Below, piece by piece: positions 7,272 to 16,472 of a stretch of 32,144 bases of DNA. A model generated the notes under the pieces. The model was not told where the DNA came from and ran no database searches. It worked only from the letters and a program-made list of their open reading frames with translations. How positions within the stretch are numbered: the stretch's first letter is position 1; each line of letters begins with the position of its first letter. This DNA comes from Lachnospiraceae bacterium. Lineage in GTDB: Bacteria > Bacillota > Clostridia > Lachnospirales > Lachnospiraceae. A program made the position numbers and the translations under genes. Where the stretch lies: positions 1-32,144 of the forward strand of contig JAGBNY010000019.1 in the NCBI GenBank assembly GCA_017634175.1, given 5' to 3'.

Positions 7272-8150
7272 TCAACAATTCCCGCAATTACCTTTATGTG
7301 TTAAGCCTTCCTTTTCCTTAAGGAAAGCCCTGCCCTCTTCTGTCTTATAAAGAGCCATTCTCTTCATTGCGCCGTCAAAGTCCACCTTAGAAGCATCGAA
7401 TTCGGGTCCATCCACGCAGGCAAATTTTACTTCATCTCCGACCACGAGCCTGCAGGCCCCGCACATGCCAGTGCCGTCCACCATTATTGGGTTCATGGAA
7501 ACTATCGTGGGAATCCCATTAGAAAGAGATGTCTTTGCGGCAAATTTCATCATTATCATGGGACCTATCGCGACGCAGACATCGTACTTCCTGCCCTCTT
7601 TAATCAGGTCTTCCATCACTACTGTTACCATGCCATGCCGCTTATAAGAGCCGTCATCGGTAGTGATGAAGAGATGGTCTCCCGCAACTTCTTCCATCTC
7701 GCGTTCCATTATCAGGGTATCCTTTGTTTTTGTCCCCACGATCACATCAAAGGAAACACCATGCTCCTTCATCCATTTGACCTGCGGATAGACCGGGGCC
7801 GCTCCGAGCCCGCCCGCCACAAATAAGTAATTCCGTTTCTTAACTTCTTCGATATCTTCATCAATGAAATCCGAAGGCCTTCCCAAGGGTCCGGTAATAT
7901 CCGCAAGGCAATCCCCTGTTTTCAATCCCACTATCTTCAGCGATGAAGCCCCGACCACCTGTGTCACTATAGTCACGGTGCCTGCGCTTCGGTCATAGTC
8001 GCAAATGGTCAAAGGAATCCTCTCAGCCTCCTCATCCGCCCTCACGATCACGAATTGCCCAGGCTCACAGGACTTGGCTATCCTTGGAGCCTCGATAATC
8101 ATCGAGTAAATGTTTTCTGCAAGTTTCTCAGCTTTAATAATCTTAAACAT
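7272..8150 (-). CDS. nfnA: NfnA: FAD/[2Fe-2S] subunit of NADH-dependent ferredoxin:NADP+ oxidoreductase
   Basis: The protein belongs to the ferredoxin-reductase-like family that includes PyrK and the small subunit of sulfide dehydrogenase. ERIPLTICD (43-51) fits the FAD-binding motif and VAGGLGAAPVYPQ (111-123) the NAD-binding one. The C-terminal block GTGMCGACRLVVGDEVKFAC holds Cys 230, 233 and 245, which match ligands of the [2Fe-2S] cluster. At 292 residues the length is typical. The downstream gene encodes the GltD-like partner, so the electron-bifurcating NfnAB complex is the best reading; it balances NADH, NADPH and reduced ferredoxin in the cytoplasm of fermenting clostridia. This is the first gene after the consensus promoter at 8218-8245, with GGGGAG six or seven bases before the ATG. 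Confidence 0.92.
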   Translation of the reverse strand: MFKIIKAEKLAENIYSMIIEAPRIAKSCEPGQFVIVRADEEAERIPLTICDYDRSAGTVTIVTQVVGASSLKIVGLKTGDCLADITGPLGRPSDFIDEDIEEVKKRNYLFVAGGLGAAPVYPQVKWMKEHGVSFDVIVGTKTKDTLIMEREMEEVAGDHLFITTDDGSYKRHGMVTVVMEDLIKEGRKYDVCVAIGPMIMMKFAAKTSLSNGIPTIVSMNPIMVDGTGMCGACRLVVGDEVKFACVDGPEFDASKVDFDGAMKRMALYKTEEGRAFLKEKEGLTHKGNCGNC

Positions 8151-8161
8151 AGGTTTCTCCC

Positions 8162-8191
8162 CGATAAAAATATATCAATCTATTTTTATCC
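8162..8191 (-). repeat. Inverted repeat in the nfnA leader
   Basis: The arms GATAAAAATA and TATTTTTATC face each other across about eight bases, directly upstream of the nfnA ribosome binding site. This could be a weak RNA hairpin or an operator. It does not match the Rex operator consensus that might be expected for a redox gene. AT-rich DNA gives such repeats easily. Confidence 0.35.
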
Positions 8192-8217
8192 CCTGAATAC
8201 AAAACAATCCATTTTTT

Positions 8218-8245
8218 ATTATATAATAGTTCCATGCATTGTCAA
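8218..8245 (-). promoter_or_regulatory. Consensus sigma-70 promoter of the nfnAB-rlmH-phoH-ybeY operon
   Basis: On the minus strand TTGACA (8240-8245) and TATAAT (8218-8223) are both perfect and 16 bases apart. Transcription would start near 8211, about 60 bases before nfnA. No other good promoter is visible before the left edge, so about nine genes probably depend on it. The rest of the 8151-8322 gap shows no gene and no clear terminator for the operon ending at 8323. Confidence 0.8.
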
Positions 8246-8322
8246 TTATTAGGAAACGAATTAAATAGAATGTAAACTCACGTATTCTGCGCATTTGCTA
8301 TCATTCAATCTTCATTACTATC

Positions 8323-9783
8323 TCAGAATAAGTTGAACTGATAATTCCCCTCGTCATCCCGTTTGCTCCGATAGAGCATGCCGCCCATTGAATCCACCGC
8401 AAAGATTTTACCGGTCACTTCCAGATTACCCTTTTTGTCTTCCAGGAATTCATCCACTATATAATAAATCCTGCTGCCTTCCATCACCGCCTTGGTACAC
8501 ATGTATTTGAATTTCCCGTCCTGCCCCGGGGCATTCCCATAGATATCGATGAGTTCCCCGCTCATAACAAGCGCAGAAGCCGTATAGTTAACTGCATCTT
8601 CGGGGGTATAGAATACCATCAATCGCAGGTCGAAATTCGCCTCTGCGATCTCTCCCAAGACCCCCTTATCGGATTTAAGAACGAATTTCATCTTACTTTT
8701 TCCGATGGGCATTGCAAGCTTACCCCTATAGCTCTCAGAATTCTCGTCAGGATCTGTCCCATCCTCGGTATAAAAGCATTCATAACCTTCCGGGACTTCT
8801 ACACTTATGTAAGCAGGCTCTTTATAAGTCCCTGACTTTGGATGAAATACAGGAGCCTTTGGCACTTCAAATTTCACCAAATAGTCTCCTGTAACGTACT
8901 CTGAACGAAGCCCATATTTGTTCTCGAAGACCGCCTTGACTGCATTGTCACCCTCTAAGATCCTTATCGGCTCCGAATATAGCTCATCCTCTCCGTGAGT
9001 CCCAATCTCGCCATCTAGAGAATTCTCCAGAGAATAATAGATGTCTCCATCTATTCCCTTTGGCGGCTCGATCGATAAATCAAATACATCCTCAAACTCT
9101 CCAGGCTCCTCGGAAAAACTCGGACTCAGGGACATATAACCATAGAATTTATCCTTGATTTTATCTTCTGCGCCATCAACCAGGGCATTGATTGCCTGAA
9201 CATTTTCTTCATCCAGCAGGATATCAATGAGTCCCTGATATGCCACTTCGTCAGCAGGATCTTCCCTTATGACTGTAGCGTAGATATCCTTAGCTTTTTT
9301 TAAGTCCCCTGAAAGAGCCAGTGCCTCAGCGTAATGATTCCTCATTTCATTGAGGTTCTCCAGGAATTCACCGTCCCACATTGAAATGGCGCTTTCATAG
9401 TACTCAGCCGCTTCCTCATAGTTACCCAAGGAATAAGCTTCCTCCGCAAGCTTCGTGTAGTCACTTGCGTTTTTTTCCTTTGAGAAAGAATCAAAAAGCA
9501 CGGCTGCCACCAGCACAATAAGCACGGCTGTCACAAATATCGCCTGATGCAGGAGGGCTATCTTTCCCTTCACGGCAGGCATGGTTATAGTATCCTGTGT
9601 GAGCTTCCTTTCCCCATCCGGAGTGAAGAGCGCATCTATGCTGCCCGCAACATCGGACTGCATTTCAAGCAGGCTTTCCTCCAAGTCCAGGTCAAAGTCT
9701 GGCACAATTTGCACCGCATTCCCGCATTTCTCACAGTACAAATATCCATCTGGAATTTCTTCACCGCACTTTTCGCAGATCAT
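8323..9783 (-). CDS. Zinc-ribbon, TPR and chitobiase-C-like membrane protein
   Basis: The 486-residue protein starts with a zinc ribbon (CEKCGEEIPDGYLYCEKCG; Cys 3, 6, 17, 20). It continues with an acidic linker, one membrane helix at about 75-97, and a helical region with TPR-like repeats at about 107-220 (LAEEAYSLGNYEEAAEYYESA). Two beta-rich modules follow that resemble the CHB_HEX_C_1 domain. The second has the typical PVFHPKSGTY and CFYTEDGTDPD blocks. The tail ends with a short conserved-looking segment. The ribbon should be cytoplasmic and the TPR and beta modules outside, perhaps facing the cell wall. The function is unknown. It follows ftsK by 30 bases. The SD (GGAGG) is 13 bases before the ATG, which is rather far. 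Confidence 0.85.
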   Translation of the reverse strand: MICEKCGEEIPDGYLYCEKCGNAVQIVPDFDLDLEESLLEMQSDVAGSIDALFTPDGERKLTQDTITMPAVKGKIALLHQAIFVTAVLIVLVAAVLFDSFSKEKNASDYTKLAEEAYSLGNYEEAAEYYESAISMWDGEFLENLNEMRNHYAEALALSGDLKKAKDIYATVIREDPADEVAYQGLIDILLDEENVQAINALVDGAEDKIKDKFYGYMSLSPSFSEEPGEFEDVFDLSIEPPKGIDGDIYYSLENSLDGEIGTHGEDELYSEPIRILEGDNAVKAVFENKYGLRSEYVTGDYLVKFEVPKAPVFHPKSGTYKEPAYISVEVPEGYECFYTEDGTDPDENSESYRGKLAMPIGKSKMKFVLKSDKGVLGEIAEANFDLRLMVFYTPEDAVNYTASALVMSGELIDIYGNAPGQDGKFKYMCTKAVMEGSRIYYIVDEFLEDKKGNLEVTGKIFAVDSMGGMLYRSKRDDEGNYQFNLF

Positions 9784-9813
9784 TACGATGAAAATACCTC
9801 CTAAAGGACTCCA

Positions 9814-12800
9814 TTAATCATAGTCAACATCAAAAGCCGCACTGTTCCTTTCAGATTGCTCAGAGAGACGCAGGCCAATCATCCTGTCAGCTTCCTCCAA
9901 CGCCTGGGCAGCTTCATTGGCCTCTGCCTTGCGGCTCTCCACATCAACCTCTTTTCCGCTAAGAAAATCCTCAAATTCAGCCCTGCTCATAAGGATATTC
10001 CTGGACTTAGTCCCATCTTCCCCCGAGACAACACCGGCCTCGGCAAGCTGATCCATTATACGGGCAGCCCTATTGAACCCGGTCTTAAAAACCCTCTGCA
10101 GCATGCCTATGGAAGCTTTTTTTCTCTCTAATATGAGCCTGCCGGCTTCAGCAAAGAGCTGATCTCTCTCCTCTCTAGGCGCCCTTTCTTCAGGACTTCC
10201 GGCTGAATTTTGAGAAGACCCTTCCTTTGTATTCCCACTTTCAGCCGCTGCCTCAATTTCATCCGTTATGTCATCTGATTCATCCATGACAATATCGGCA
10301 TACTGCCTTGAAATAAAATCCACCACAGGCTCTATCTCTGTCTCCTCATCTACGTAGGCTCCCTGGACTCTTTCCGGCCTCATCTTTCCCGCAGGGTAAA
10401 AGAGCATGTCTCCCCGACCCAGGAGCCTCTCAGCGCCTGCCATATCCAGTATGGTCCTGGAATCTACCCCGGAAGAAACTGCAAAGGCGATGCGGCTAGG
10501 CATATTGGACTTTATGACACCGGTGATAACATCGACAGATGGGCGCTGAGTCGCAATGATCAAATGTATGCCTGCCGCTCTGGCAAGCTGGGTGAGCCTC
10601 ATTATCGAGGACTCAATCTCCGCTTTTGCGGCCATCATCAAATCAGCCAGCTCGTCCACTATAATCAGGATTTGCGGCAGCTCCTTTCTCTCAGAGCCAT
10701 CATCGAAAGTCAAGTCTCCCGCGGACCTCATGGAACGGATCTTTGCATTGTAGCCCTTCATGTCCTTGACCTTCGCGGCAGCAAAGAGCTTGTAACGCTT
10801 CATCATTTCCATGACTCCCCATTTCAAGGCCCCCGCCGCCTTCGAGGTATCAGTGACTACCGGAGTCAGGAGATGAGGCAGCCCATTGTATACAGAGAGC
10901 TCCACGATCTTCGGGTCGATCATTATCATCTTGACCTCGTCAGGCCTAGCCTTATACAAGATGCTCATGATAATGGTATTAATACAGACCGATTTACCGG
11001 ACCCTGTAGCGCCAGCTATCAATAAATGCGGCATCTTGGCGATGTCAAAAACCACGACTTCCCCGCCGATATTCTTCCCCACAGCAAAGGTGAGCTTAGA
11101 CTTGGAATTCTTGAATGCGTCGCTCTCTATCAGCTCCCTAAGAGCAACGACTTCCACTTCCTTATTCGGAATCTCAATTCCTACGGCATCCTTGCCCGGA
11201 ATCGGCGCCTCTATCCTGATATTTGCGGCCGCCAGGTTCAGCCTTATGTCGTCCGTCAGCCCCAGGATCTTGCTGACCTTCACCCCCTTGTCCGGCTTCA
11301 TCTCGTATCTCGTAGCCGTAGGCCCAGAAATTATGTCCGTCATCGTGACCTTGACCCCAAAAATCTCCAAGGTCTCACGGAGCTTTTCGGCAGTCTCATT
11401 TAGGCTCTCTCTCTTTTCGCTGTCCTTACTTTCGCCCTCTTTAAGCAAATCTATGGGGGGCATCTGATATGCTATATCAGATGAATTGGTAGAGTTCCTT
11501 CTTTCATTTGAATGAAGGGAAGCAACGCTCTTTCGTTCCCTTCTGACGAATCCATCCTGTTCTCTGGATTTGATTTTCTCTCCATCTTCATCGGAAAAAT
11601 CAGGTTTTTCAGCCATCAAGGCCTTATTAAAGTAAAGGTCGTTTTTCTGTGGTTTGATAGGCTTTGGATGAAGCAGCTCGTACTCATCCATTATCATGTG
11701 CTCCCCTTCGATTTTCCTGATGGCGAGATCCGCCTCCATGGCGGCCAAGGAGAGATCCGCTGGCGACGCCGAAGTCACCTCATCCTCCCTCTCCTTTATT
11801 GATATTTTAGGATAAGAGTACAGTTCTTCAGGCTCTAATTCTTCTTCAGCCCTGATTGAGGTTTTTATCTCATCTTCATTCAGTGTTTCGCTTCTCTGTA
11901 CGAATTTTGGCTCATCTACCTCTTGTATTTCAAGCCTTTGTATGGATTTTAGCTCATCCTTCCCATGCAACTCTGTCTTTTGAATGATTTTTGCTTCTTT
12001 GCTGTCCCGTTCCTCGGATTCAAATACTATTTCAGATTCGCCTGTCGCTGACTCTTTTCCTTCCCAATCAGTCTCCCCTGCATCCGTATCCGATTCATCG
12101 TCCTTAATCCCTATGAAATGAAAAGAGGTGACTCCATCGTTTTCTTGATCGTCCTCAGCGATTTCCGGCTCTGCCCCTGCGCCGTAGGCAGCTAAAAGGG
12201 AAATCTCATCGCTGTCATCCTCAGAAAAATCAGCCACTTCGTCCACTCGCTCAATCGCTTCAGGCTCTTCACTCTTTGGCTTTTCCCTCTCCCGAAGCTG
12301 CTCCAGGCTCTGTTTCTCTATCTGCTTTGAAAAATCAAATTCTTCCTCCTCAAAATCCTCAATTTTTTCATGGTTTCTATCATCCTCTGGTTTATCTTTA
12401 GGACTTGTTCTTTTCGATTCTTTACTTTTAGGCTCTTCTTTTGTCTCTAGTGGCCTTGTATTGGACTTTTTAGCAGGGACACTTTTCAAGCTATTTTTCG
12501 AGGATTCCTTGCCCGCTTCATTATCAAAGCGGATTTCGTGCATTTCCGCTCTCTCTATCTTGTGACTCCTGAATTCGGGATTCACAGAAAAAGGAGAATA
12601 CGCCTTTGCGGCAGGTACCTTTCCATAGGAAACATCCTCTTCCTCATCCGGTTCTTCGAACTCAAAATCTTCATAATAAGACGGATATTCCTCTTCTTCC
12701 TGAAAAGGCCCGATTTCCTCATATTTTAATCCATCAAAAGGCCTCTCATCGCCCCCTATGGTTATATTTGTGAAATTCTTCCTTCTCTGCCTCTCATCCT

Positions 12801-13557
12801 CTTCAATGAAATCCTGTTCACTAGGCTGAATGTGCTGTTCTTTACGCTTTTCTTCCCGCTTCTGCCGCTTCTCATTCCTCTTAGCCTTCCATTTCTGTTT
12901 TTCGTCAGAGGCCTTCTTATAGGCTTTTTTTCCTCCGGCTTTTACCCCTCCCACAAATGACTTTCCAGTTATAGCTACAATACAAAGAATTGCGGTTATG
13001 AGTATAATGATTACCACGCCTACCGTCCCAATGATAGAACTCAATGCCTCAAAAATGCCGCCAAAAATAAGCCCCCCGCCTAAATGCGTGCTGGAGGCAT
13101 AGTCATAGAGAGAGGTGTAGCTGCTCGCATGATAGGAGCCGGAAAAAAACGCCTGGAGCAGCATACCGAAATCAAAGAGCAGAATAATGCCGAATACGAG
13201 CTTGACCATCTTCTTTGGGACTTTATGATTTACGGCGGCATATACAGCCCCAACGAAGAGCAGTATAGGGAATATATATTCCACAGTGCCAAAAAGTCCA
13301 AAAAAGAACCCATTCACAACGTCCCCGAAGATCGATGTCAGTCCGAAATTGCCAAGCAGCAGGACGAAGCAAACGGCCAAAAGAATCAGGAGCCATATTT
13401 CATTCAATATCGCTCCTGAAATCGCCTCATCCGCCGAGTGCTTTTTCCCATGGGTGGCTTCCTCGCTATTTTGAGCGCTCTTTCTAGGCTTATGTTTTGA
13501 AGAGCTCTTCTCCTTTAAGCCCTTATTTTTTGTACGTTTCTTCTCATCCGCTGCCAT
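9814..13557 (-). CDS. DNA translocase FtsK/SpoIIIE with a very long linker
   Basis: This is a double-strand DNA pump that clears chromosomal DNA from the closing septum (and, in spore formers, moves it into the forespore). About four membrane helices lie between residues 54 and 200. A charged, low-complexity linker runs to about 745. The motor has Walker A GATGSGKS near 848-855 and Walker B ILIIVDELAD near 966. A C-terminal winged-helix gamma domain lies at about 1132-1200 (KKASIGMLQRVFKTGFNRAARIMDQL) and should read polar DNA motifs. At 1247 residues it is far longer than the usual ~750-900 of Bacillota; the extra length is in the linker, which contains four degenerate 14-residue repeats (525-580). 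uppP lies two bases upstream. Confidence 0.95.
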   Translation of the reverse strand: MAADEKKRTKNKGLKEKSSSKHKPRKSAQNSEEATHGKKHSADEAISGAILNEIWLLILLAVCFVLLLGNFGLTSIFGDVVNGFFFGLFGTVEYIFPILLFVGAVYAAVNHKVPKKMVKLVFGIILLFDFGMLLQAFFSGSYHASSYTSLYDYASSTHLGGGLIFGGIFEALSSIIGTVGVVIIILITAILCIVAITGKSFVGGVKAGGKKAYKKASDEKQKWKAKRNEKRQKREEKRKEQHIQPSEQDFIEEDERQRRKNFTNITIGGDERPFDGLKYEEIGPFQEEEEYPSYYEDFEFEEPDEEEDVSYGKVPAAKAYSPFSVNPEFRSHKIERAEMHEIRFDNEAGKESSKNSLKSVPAKKSNTRPLETKEEPKSKESKRTSPKDKPEDDRNHEKIEDFEEEEFDFSKQIEKQSLEQLREREKPKSEEPEAIERVDEVADFSEDDSDEISLLAAYGAGAEPEIAEDDQENDGVTSFHFIGIKDDESDTDAGETDWEGKESATGESEIVFESEERDSKEAKIIQKTELHGKDELKSIQRLEIQEVDEPKFVQRSETLNEDEIKTSIRAEEELEPEELYSYPKISIKEREDEVTSASPADLSLAAMEADLAIRKIEGEHMIMDEYELLHPKPIKPQKNDLYFNKALMAEKPDFSDEDGEKIKSREQDGFVRRERKSVASLHSNERRNSTNSSDIAYQMPPIDLLKEGESKDSEKRESLNETAEKLRETLEIFGVKVTMTDIISGPTATRYEMKPDKGVKVSKILGLTDDIRLNLAAANIRIEAPIPGKDAVGIEIPNKEVEVVALRELIESDAFKNSKSKLTFAVGKNIGGEVVVFDIAKMPHLLIAGATGSGKSVCINTIIMSILYKARPDEVKMIMIDPKIVELSVYNGLPHLLTPVVTDTSKAAGALKWGVMEMMKRYKLFAAAKVKDMKGYNAKIRSMRSAGDLTFDDGSERKELPQILIIVDELADLMMAAKAEIESSIMRLTQLARAAGIHLIIATQRPSVDVITGVIKSNMPSRIAFAVSSGVDSRTILDMAGAERLLGRGDMLFYPAGKMRPERVQGAYVDEETEIEPVVDFISRQYADIVMDESDDITDEIEAAAESGNTKEGSSQNSAGSPEERAPREERDQLFAEAGRLILERKKASIGMLQRVFKTGFNRAARIMDQLAEAGVVSGEDGTKSRNILMSRAEFEDFLSGKEVDVESRKAEANEAAQALEEADRMIGLRLSEQSERNSAAFDVDYD
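11818..11985 (-). repeat. Four degenerate 14-residue tandem repeats in the FtsK linker
   Basis: The linker holds four consecutive 14-residue units: IQKTELHGKDELKS, IQRLEIQEVDEPKF, VQRSETLNEDEIKT and SIRAEEELEPEELY. Each opens with a hydrophobic-Gln/Ile-basic triplet and is then acidic. In DNA they are 42-base units too diverged to be recent copies. The period of two heptads would suit a helical or coiled-coil spacer. Confidence 0.55.
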
Positions 13558-13559
13558 AA

Positions 13560-14420
13560 TTACTTAATAAAGAAAGAACCAATAATAGCCACCAGCCCAG
13601 CTAAAAGGCAATATATTGAGAAGAAGATATACCTCTTATTCCTGACCACATTCAGCATCACCTTAATAGCAAAGAAACCCACTACGGCGGCCACTGCCAT
13701 TCCAAGAAAATATGCAGGCTCCAGCTTTGTCCCTTTAGCATCGCCTATTTCCAGGACTACTGCTCCTAATACAGCCGGCATTGATACAATAAAAGAGTAT
13801 TTTACGGCAAAATCCTTCCTAAATCCGCAAAGCAGGGACGAGGTAATCGTCGTGCCGGATCTGGATATCCCCGGCAAGGTAGCGATCCCCTGCCCTATCC
13901 CGATAAGGATAGCGTCCAGATATGTCGCTGTCTTTGGAGTCTTCTCTCCCTCCGGGGTCCTGTCAGCCACGAAAAGAAGCCCTGCTGTTATCAATAGAAA
14001 GATACCGGGAATCAAAAGGGTCTCTGCCGTACTCTCAGCGAGCCCCGTCTTCTTGAAGATCATCCCCACTATCCCCGTGGGAATAGTGGAAATGATGACC
14101 ATTATCACGAACTTCCGATAAGCAGTAGAGATTACCCTCACCCTCTCCTCATGGCGTATCATTCTCGGGATATTTAAGAAGGCATCTCTCACCATCAAGA
14201 AGAATTCCACGATCATCTTAAAAATATCCTTATAAAAGACCGCGAAAATGGACAGCAAAGTCCCAAGATGCAAAAGGATATCTAGCAAAAAGAGGTCCTC
14301 AACCCCCTGCCCGATATGGAGCAGATTCTGAAAAATCGCCAAATGTCCCGATGATGATACAGGAAGGAACTCAGTAAGTCCCTGCAATACCCCTAGCAAT
14401 ATGGCCTGAAGCGCATTCAT
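13560..14420 (-). CDS. uppP: Undecaprenyl-diphosphatase UppP (BacA)
   Basis: UppP removes a phosphate from undecaprenyl diphosphate at the membrane and so recycles the lipid carrier for peptidoglycan and other wall polymers; high levels give bacitracin resistance. The two signature blocks are intact: [15 protein letters not shown] near the start, including the catalytic Glu and Ser cluster, and [15 protein letters not shown] in the second half. Seven or eight membrane helices can be seen in 286 residues, a normal length. The ATG overlaps the leuD stop by four bases and ftsK begins two bases after the stop, so this gene links a biosynthetic pair to a division gene within one transcript. Confidence 0.96.
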   Translation of the reverse strand: MNALQAILLGVLQGLTEFLPVSSSGHLAIFQNLLHIGQGVEDLFLLDILLHLGTLLSIFAVFYKDIFKMIVEFFLMVRDAFLNIPRMIRHEERVRVISTAYRKFVIMVIISTIPTGIVGMIFKKTGLAESTAETLLIPGIFLLITAGLLFVADRTPEGEKTPKTATYLDAILIGIGQGIATLPGISRSGTTITSSLLCGFRKDFAVKYSFIVSMPAVLGAVVLEIGDAKGTKLEPAYFLGMAVAAVVGFFAIKVMLNVVRNKRYIFFSIYCLLAGLVAIIGSFFIK

Positions 14421-14911
14421 CTATCTTTTCTCCCATTTACATATCCTACAAGGCCGCCAGAGCTAATGATTCTCTGCATGAACTCCGGGAAGGGCTGACC
14501 CCTGTATGACTTTCCCTTTGTCTCATTTATGATCTCTCCAGTGTCGAAATTCACGGATACCTGATCCCCCGCCTCTATTTCCTTTGCGGCATCAGGGCAC
14601 TCCAATATCGGAAGCCCAATATTTATCGCATTCCTGAAGAAAATCCTGGCAAAAGTCTCTGCTATGACACAGGAGATACCCGCTTCCTTTATAACTAACG
14701 GGGCATGCTCCCTGGACGAGCCGCAGCCAAAATTCTTCCCGGCCACCATGATATCCCCGGGAGAGACCCTGTTCACGAAATCCTTGTCTATATCTTCCAT
14801 GGCATGGGCAGCTAGCTCCTTCTTTTCCTGAATAGCCAGATACCTCGCAGGAATAATCACATCAGTATCTACATTGTCACCGTACTTAAAAACTTTTCCT
14901 CTCGCTTCCAT
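14417..14911 (-). CDS. leuD: 3-isopropylmalate dehydratase small subunit
   Basis: LeuD is the swivelling domain of isopropylmalate isomerase, which converts 2- to 3-isopropylmalate in leucine synthesis together with Leu[17 protein letters not shown] and [14 protein letters not shown] are the conserved blocks. At 164 residues it has the short stand-alone form found in archaea and many Clostridia. The loop after RYL reads AIQEK, and this loop is known to help set substrate choice among isopropylmalate isomerase and homoaconitase relatives, so a related hydro-lyase substrate cannot be excluded. leuA and leuB are not in the window. The gene follows leuC with a 13-base gap. Confidence 0.92.
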   Translation of the reverse strand: MEARGKVFKYGDNVDTDVIIPARYLAIQEKKELAAHAMEDIDKDFVNRVSPGDIMVAGKNFGCGSSREHAPLVIKEAGISCVIAETFARIFFRNAINIGLPILECPDAAKEIEAGDQVSVNFDTGEIINETKGKSYRGQPFPEFMQRIISSGGLVGYVNGRKDR

Positions 14912-14924
14912 TACTAGACCTCCC

Positions 14925-16178
14925 TTAAGGCGCTGTGATAAACCCTGCCACAGCAGATGCTGCTGCTACCGCAGGACTCGCAAGATAGATTTCCGAGTCC
15001 TTTGCACCCATCCTACCGACAAAATTCCTATTAGTGGTCGAGACGCACCTCTCTCCTGAAGCCAAGATGCCCATATATCCTCCAAGACAAGGCCCGCAGG
15101 TAGGCGTCGAAACTATAGCTCCGGCCTCTATGAAGTCCTCAAGAAGTCCCTCCTTCATGGCTTCCAAATATATCTTCTGCGTGGCCGGAATGACTATGCA
15201 GCGAACGCCATTTGCCACCTTCTTTCCTTTAAGTACCTGTGCCGCCACTCTAAGATCTGAAATACGTCCATTGGTACAGGACCCTATCACAGCTTGATCT
15301 ATGGTTATTCTATCCGTGATTTCACTCACTCTCTTGGTATTGGATGGCAGATGCGGAAAAGCCACCACGGGCTCCAATTGAGAAAGATCTATTTCATAGA
15401 CCTCGTCATATGCTGCGTCCGGATCCGGCTCAAATATAGCCCCTTTCTTGGCTCCATGACTATTAAGATAAGCCAGGGCTTTTTCATCTACCGGGAATAT
15501 GCCATTCTTTCCTCCTGCCTCAATAGCCATATTCGCAATAGTGAAGCGGTCGTCCATTGAAAGGGCTTTTGCCCCATCCCCGCAGAACTCCATGGATTTA
15601 TAAAGGGCGCCGTCCACACCTATGAGTCCAATTATGTGCAGGATCACGTCTTTGCCCGAGACCCATTTCGAGGGCTTATTTTTCAATACAAATTTAATGG
15701 CGGAGGGCACCTTGAACCACGCCTTCCCTGACGCCATGCCCGCTGCCATGTCAGTAGAGCCTACGCCCGTAGAAAAGGCCCCAAGGGCCCCATAGGTGCA
15801 GGTATGGGAATCTGCGCCTATCACACAGTCCCCAGCCGTCACCAGACCCGATTCGGGCAGCAGCGCATGCTCGATGCCCATTCGGCCCACATCGAAATAA
15901 TTCTTTATGTCATGCTTCCTCGCAAAATCCCGGCAGGTCTTGCAGTTCTCCGCTGACTTTATGTCCTTATTAGGTATGAAATGATCCATTACCAAGGCTA
16001 TTTTTTCTCTGTCAAAAACCTGATCCTTGTCAATCCCATCCATCACGCTTATTGCGACCGGCGTGGTAATGTCGTTCCCCAGCACCAGATCCAAATCTGC
16101 TTCAATCAGTTGTCCCGCTTCAACTTCAGGCAGGCCCGCATGCGAAGAGAGTATCTTCTGAGTCATCGTCATACCCAT
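14925..16178 (-). CDS. leuC: 3-isopropylmalate dehydratase large subunit
   Basis: LeuC carries the [4Fe-4S] cluster of isopropylmalate isomerase. The three cluster cysteines are C301 (GSCTNG), C361 and C364 (CGPCLGG). The aconitase-family block [21 protein letters not shown] lies at about 121-141. At 417 residues it belongs to the shorter archaeal/clostridial subgroup rather than the ~465-residue enterobacterial type, matching the short LeuD downstream. The MGMT start is typical of the subgroup and has a GGAG about 11 bases upstream. It is the first gene after a leader of about 210 bases with two strong inverted repeats. Confidence 0.94.
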   Translation of the reverse strand: MGMTMTQKILSSHAGLPEVEAGQLIEADLDLVLGNDITTPVAISVMDGIDKDQVFDREKIALVMDHFIPNKDIKSAENCKTCRDFARKHDIKNYFDVGRMGIEHALLPESGLVTAGDCVIGADSHTCTYGALGAFSTGVGSTDMAAGMASGKAWFKVPSAIKFVLKNKPSKWVSGKDVILHIIGLIGVDGALYKSMEFCGDGAKALSMDDRFTIANMAIEAGGKNGIFPVDEKALAYLNSHGAKKGAIFEPDPDAAYDEVYEIDLSQLEPVVAFPHLPSNTKRVSEITDRITIDQAVIGSCTNGRISDLRVAAQVLKGKKVANGVRCIVIPATQKIYLEAMKEGLLEDFIEAGAIVSTPTCGPCLGGYMGILASGERCVSTTNRNFVGRMGAKDSEIYLASPAVAAASAVAGFITAP

Positions 16179-16214
16179 ATATCAAATATCTCCTTTTTTC
16201 AAAAGACTAAGGAT

Positions 16215-16263
16215 CCATAAACAAATAACGTGATATCTTGCTTATCACGTTATTTATTTATGG
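16215..16263 (-). repeat. 49-bp near-perfect inverted repeat upstream of leuC
   Basis: Two 21-base arms with a single mismatch surround a seven-base loop. The inner 13 bases are AAATAACGTGATA and TATCACGTTATTT, and the outer seven are CCATAAA and TTTATGG. It lies about 37 bases before the leuC start. No run of U follows on the minus strand, so it does not look like an intrinsic terminator. An operator for a dimeric regulator, an mRNA-stabilising hairpin or a small repetitive element are all possible. Confidence 0.75.
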
Positions 16264-16334
16264 CTCCTAATGTTCTGTAAACAATTTCCTGAACAAGTCG
16301 CTTAAATCTATTTGTTTATAGCTCACTACTTTAT

Positions 16335-16394
16335 GGAACAGATTGTTGCTATTCACGGCAAAAAAGCTGACTGTGAACAGCAGCAACAGATTCC
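16335..16394 (-). promoter_or_regulatory. Stem-loop at the 5' end of the leuCD leader RNA
   Basis: On the minus strand the arms GGAA, TTGCT and TTCAC pair in order with GTGAA, AGCAA and TTCC further along, around a loop containing a U run. Transcription predicted from the promoter at 16397-16426 would start next to this element, so it would form the very 5' end of the mRNA. The function is unknown. No T-box sequence or known riboswitch core is visible. Confidence 0.45.
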
Positions 16395-16396
16395 TT

Positions 16397-16426
16397 ATTT
16401 TATCATAAACGCATCCAAAACATCAA
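16397..16426 (-). promoter_or_regulatory. Predicted promoter of the leuCD-uppP-ftsK operon
   Basis: TTGATG (16421-16426) and TAAAAT (16397-16402) are 18 bases apart on the minus strand. It sits just past the tRNA-Gly terminator, so the operon would be transcribed separately from the tRNA, with an untranslated leader of about 210 bases. Confidence 0.5.
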
Positions 16427-16439
16427 TCAGATTTAGGCG

Positions 16440-16467
16440 AAAAAAAACCTCGGACAAAAGTCCGAGG
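16440..16467 (-). terminator. Intrinsic terminator after tRNA-Gly
   Basis: On the minus strand the eight-base arms CCTCGGAC and GTCCGAGG close over a four-base loop and are followed by eight T. It lies six bases after the tRNA. Confidence 0.93.
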
Positions 16468-16472
16468 ATGAA

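Noticed and set aside
16179..16440. T-box riboswitch or leucine leader peptide upstream of leuC
   Set aside because: No T-box core sequence and no specifier-type structure is visible. The only short frame (GTG near 16360) has no Shine-Dalgarno and no run of Leu codons.
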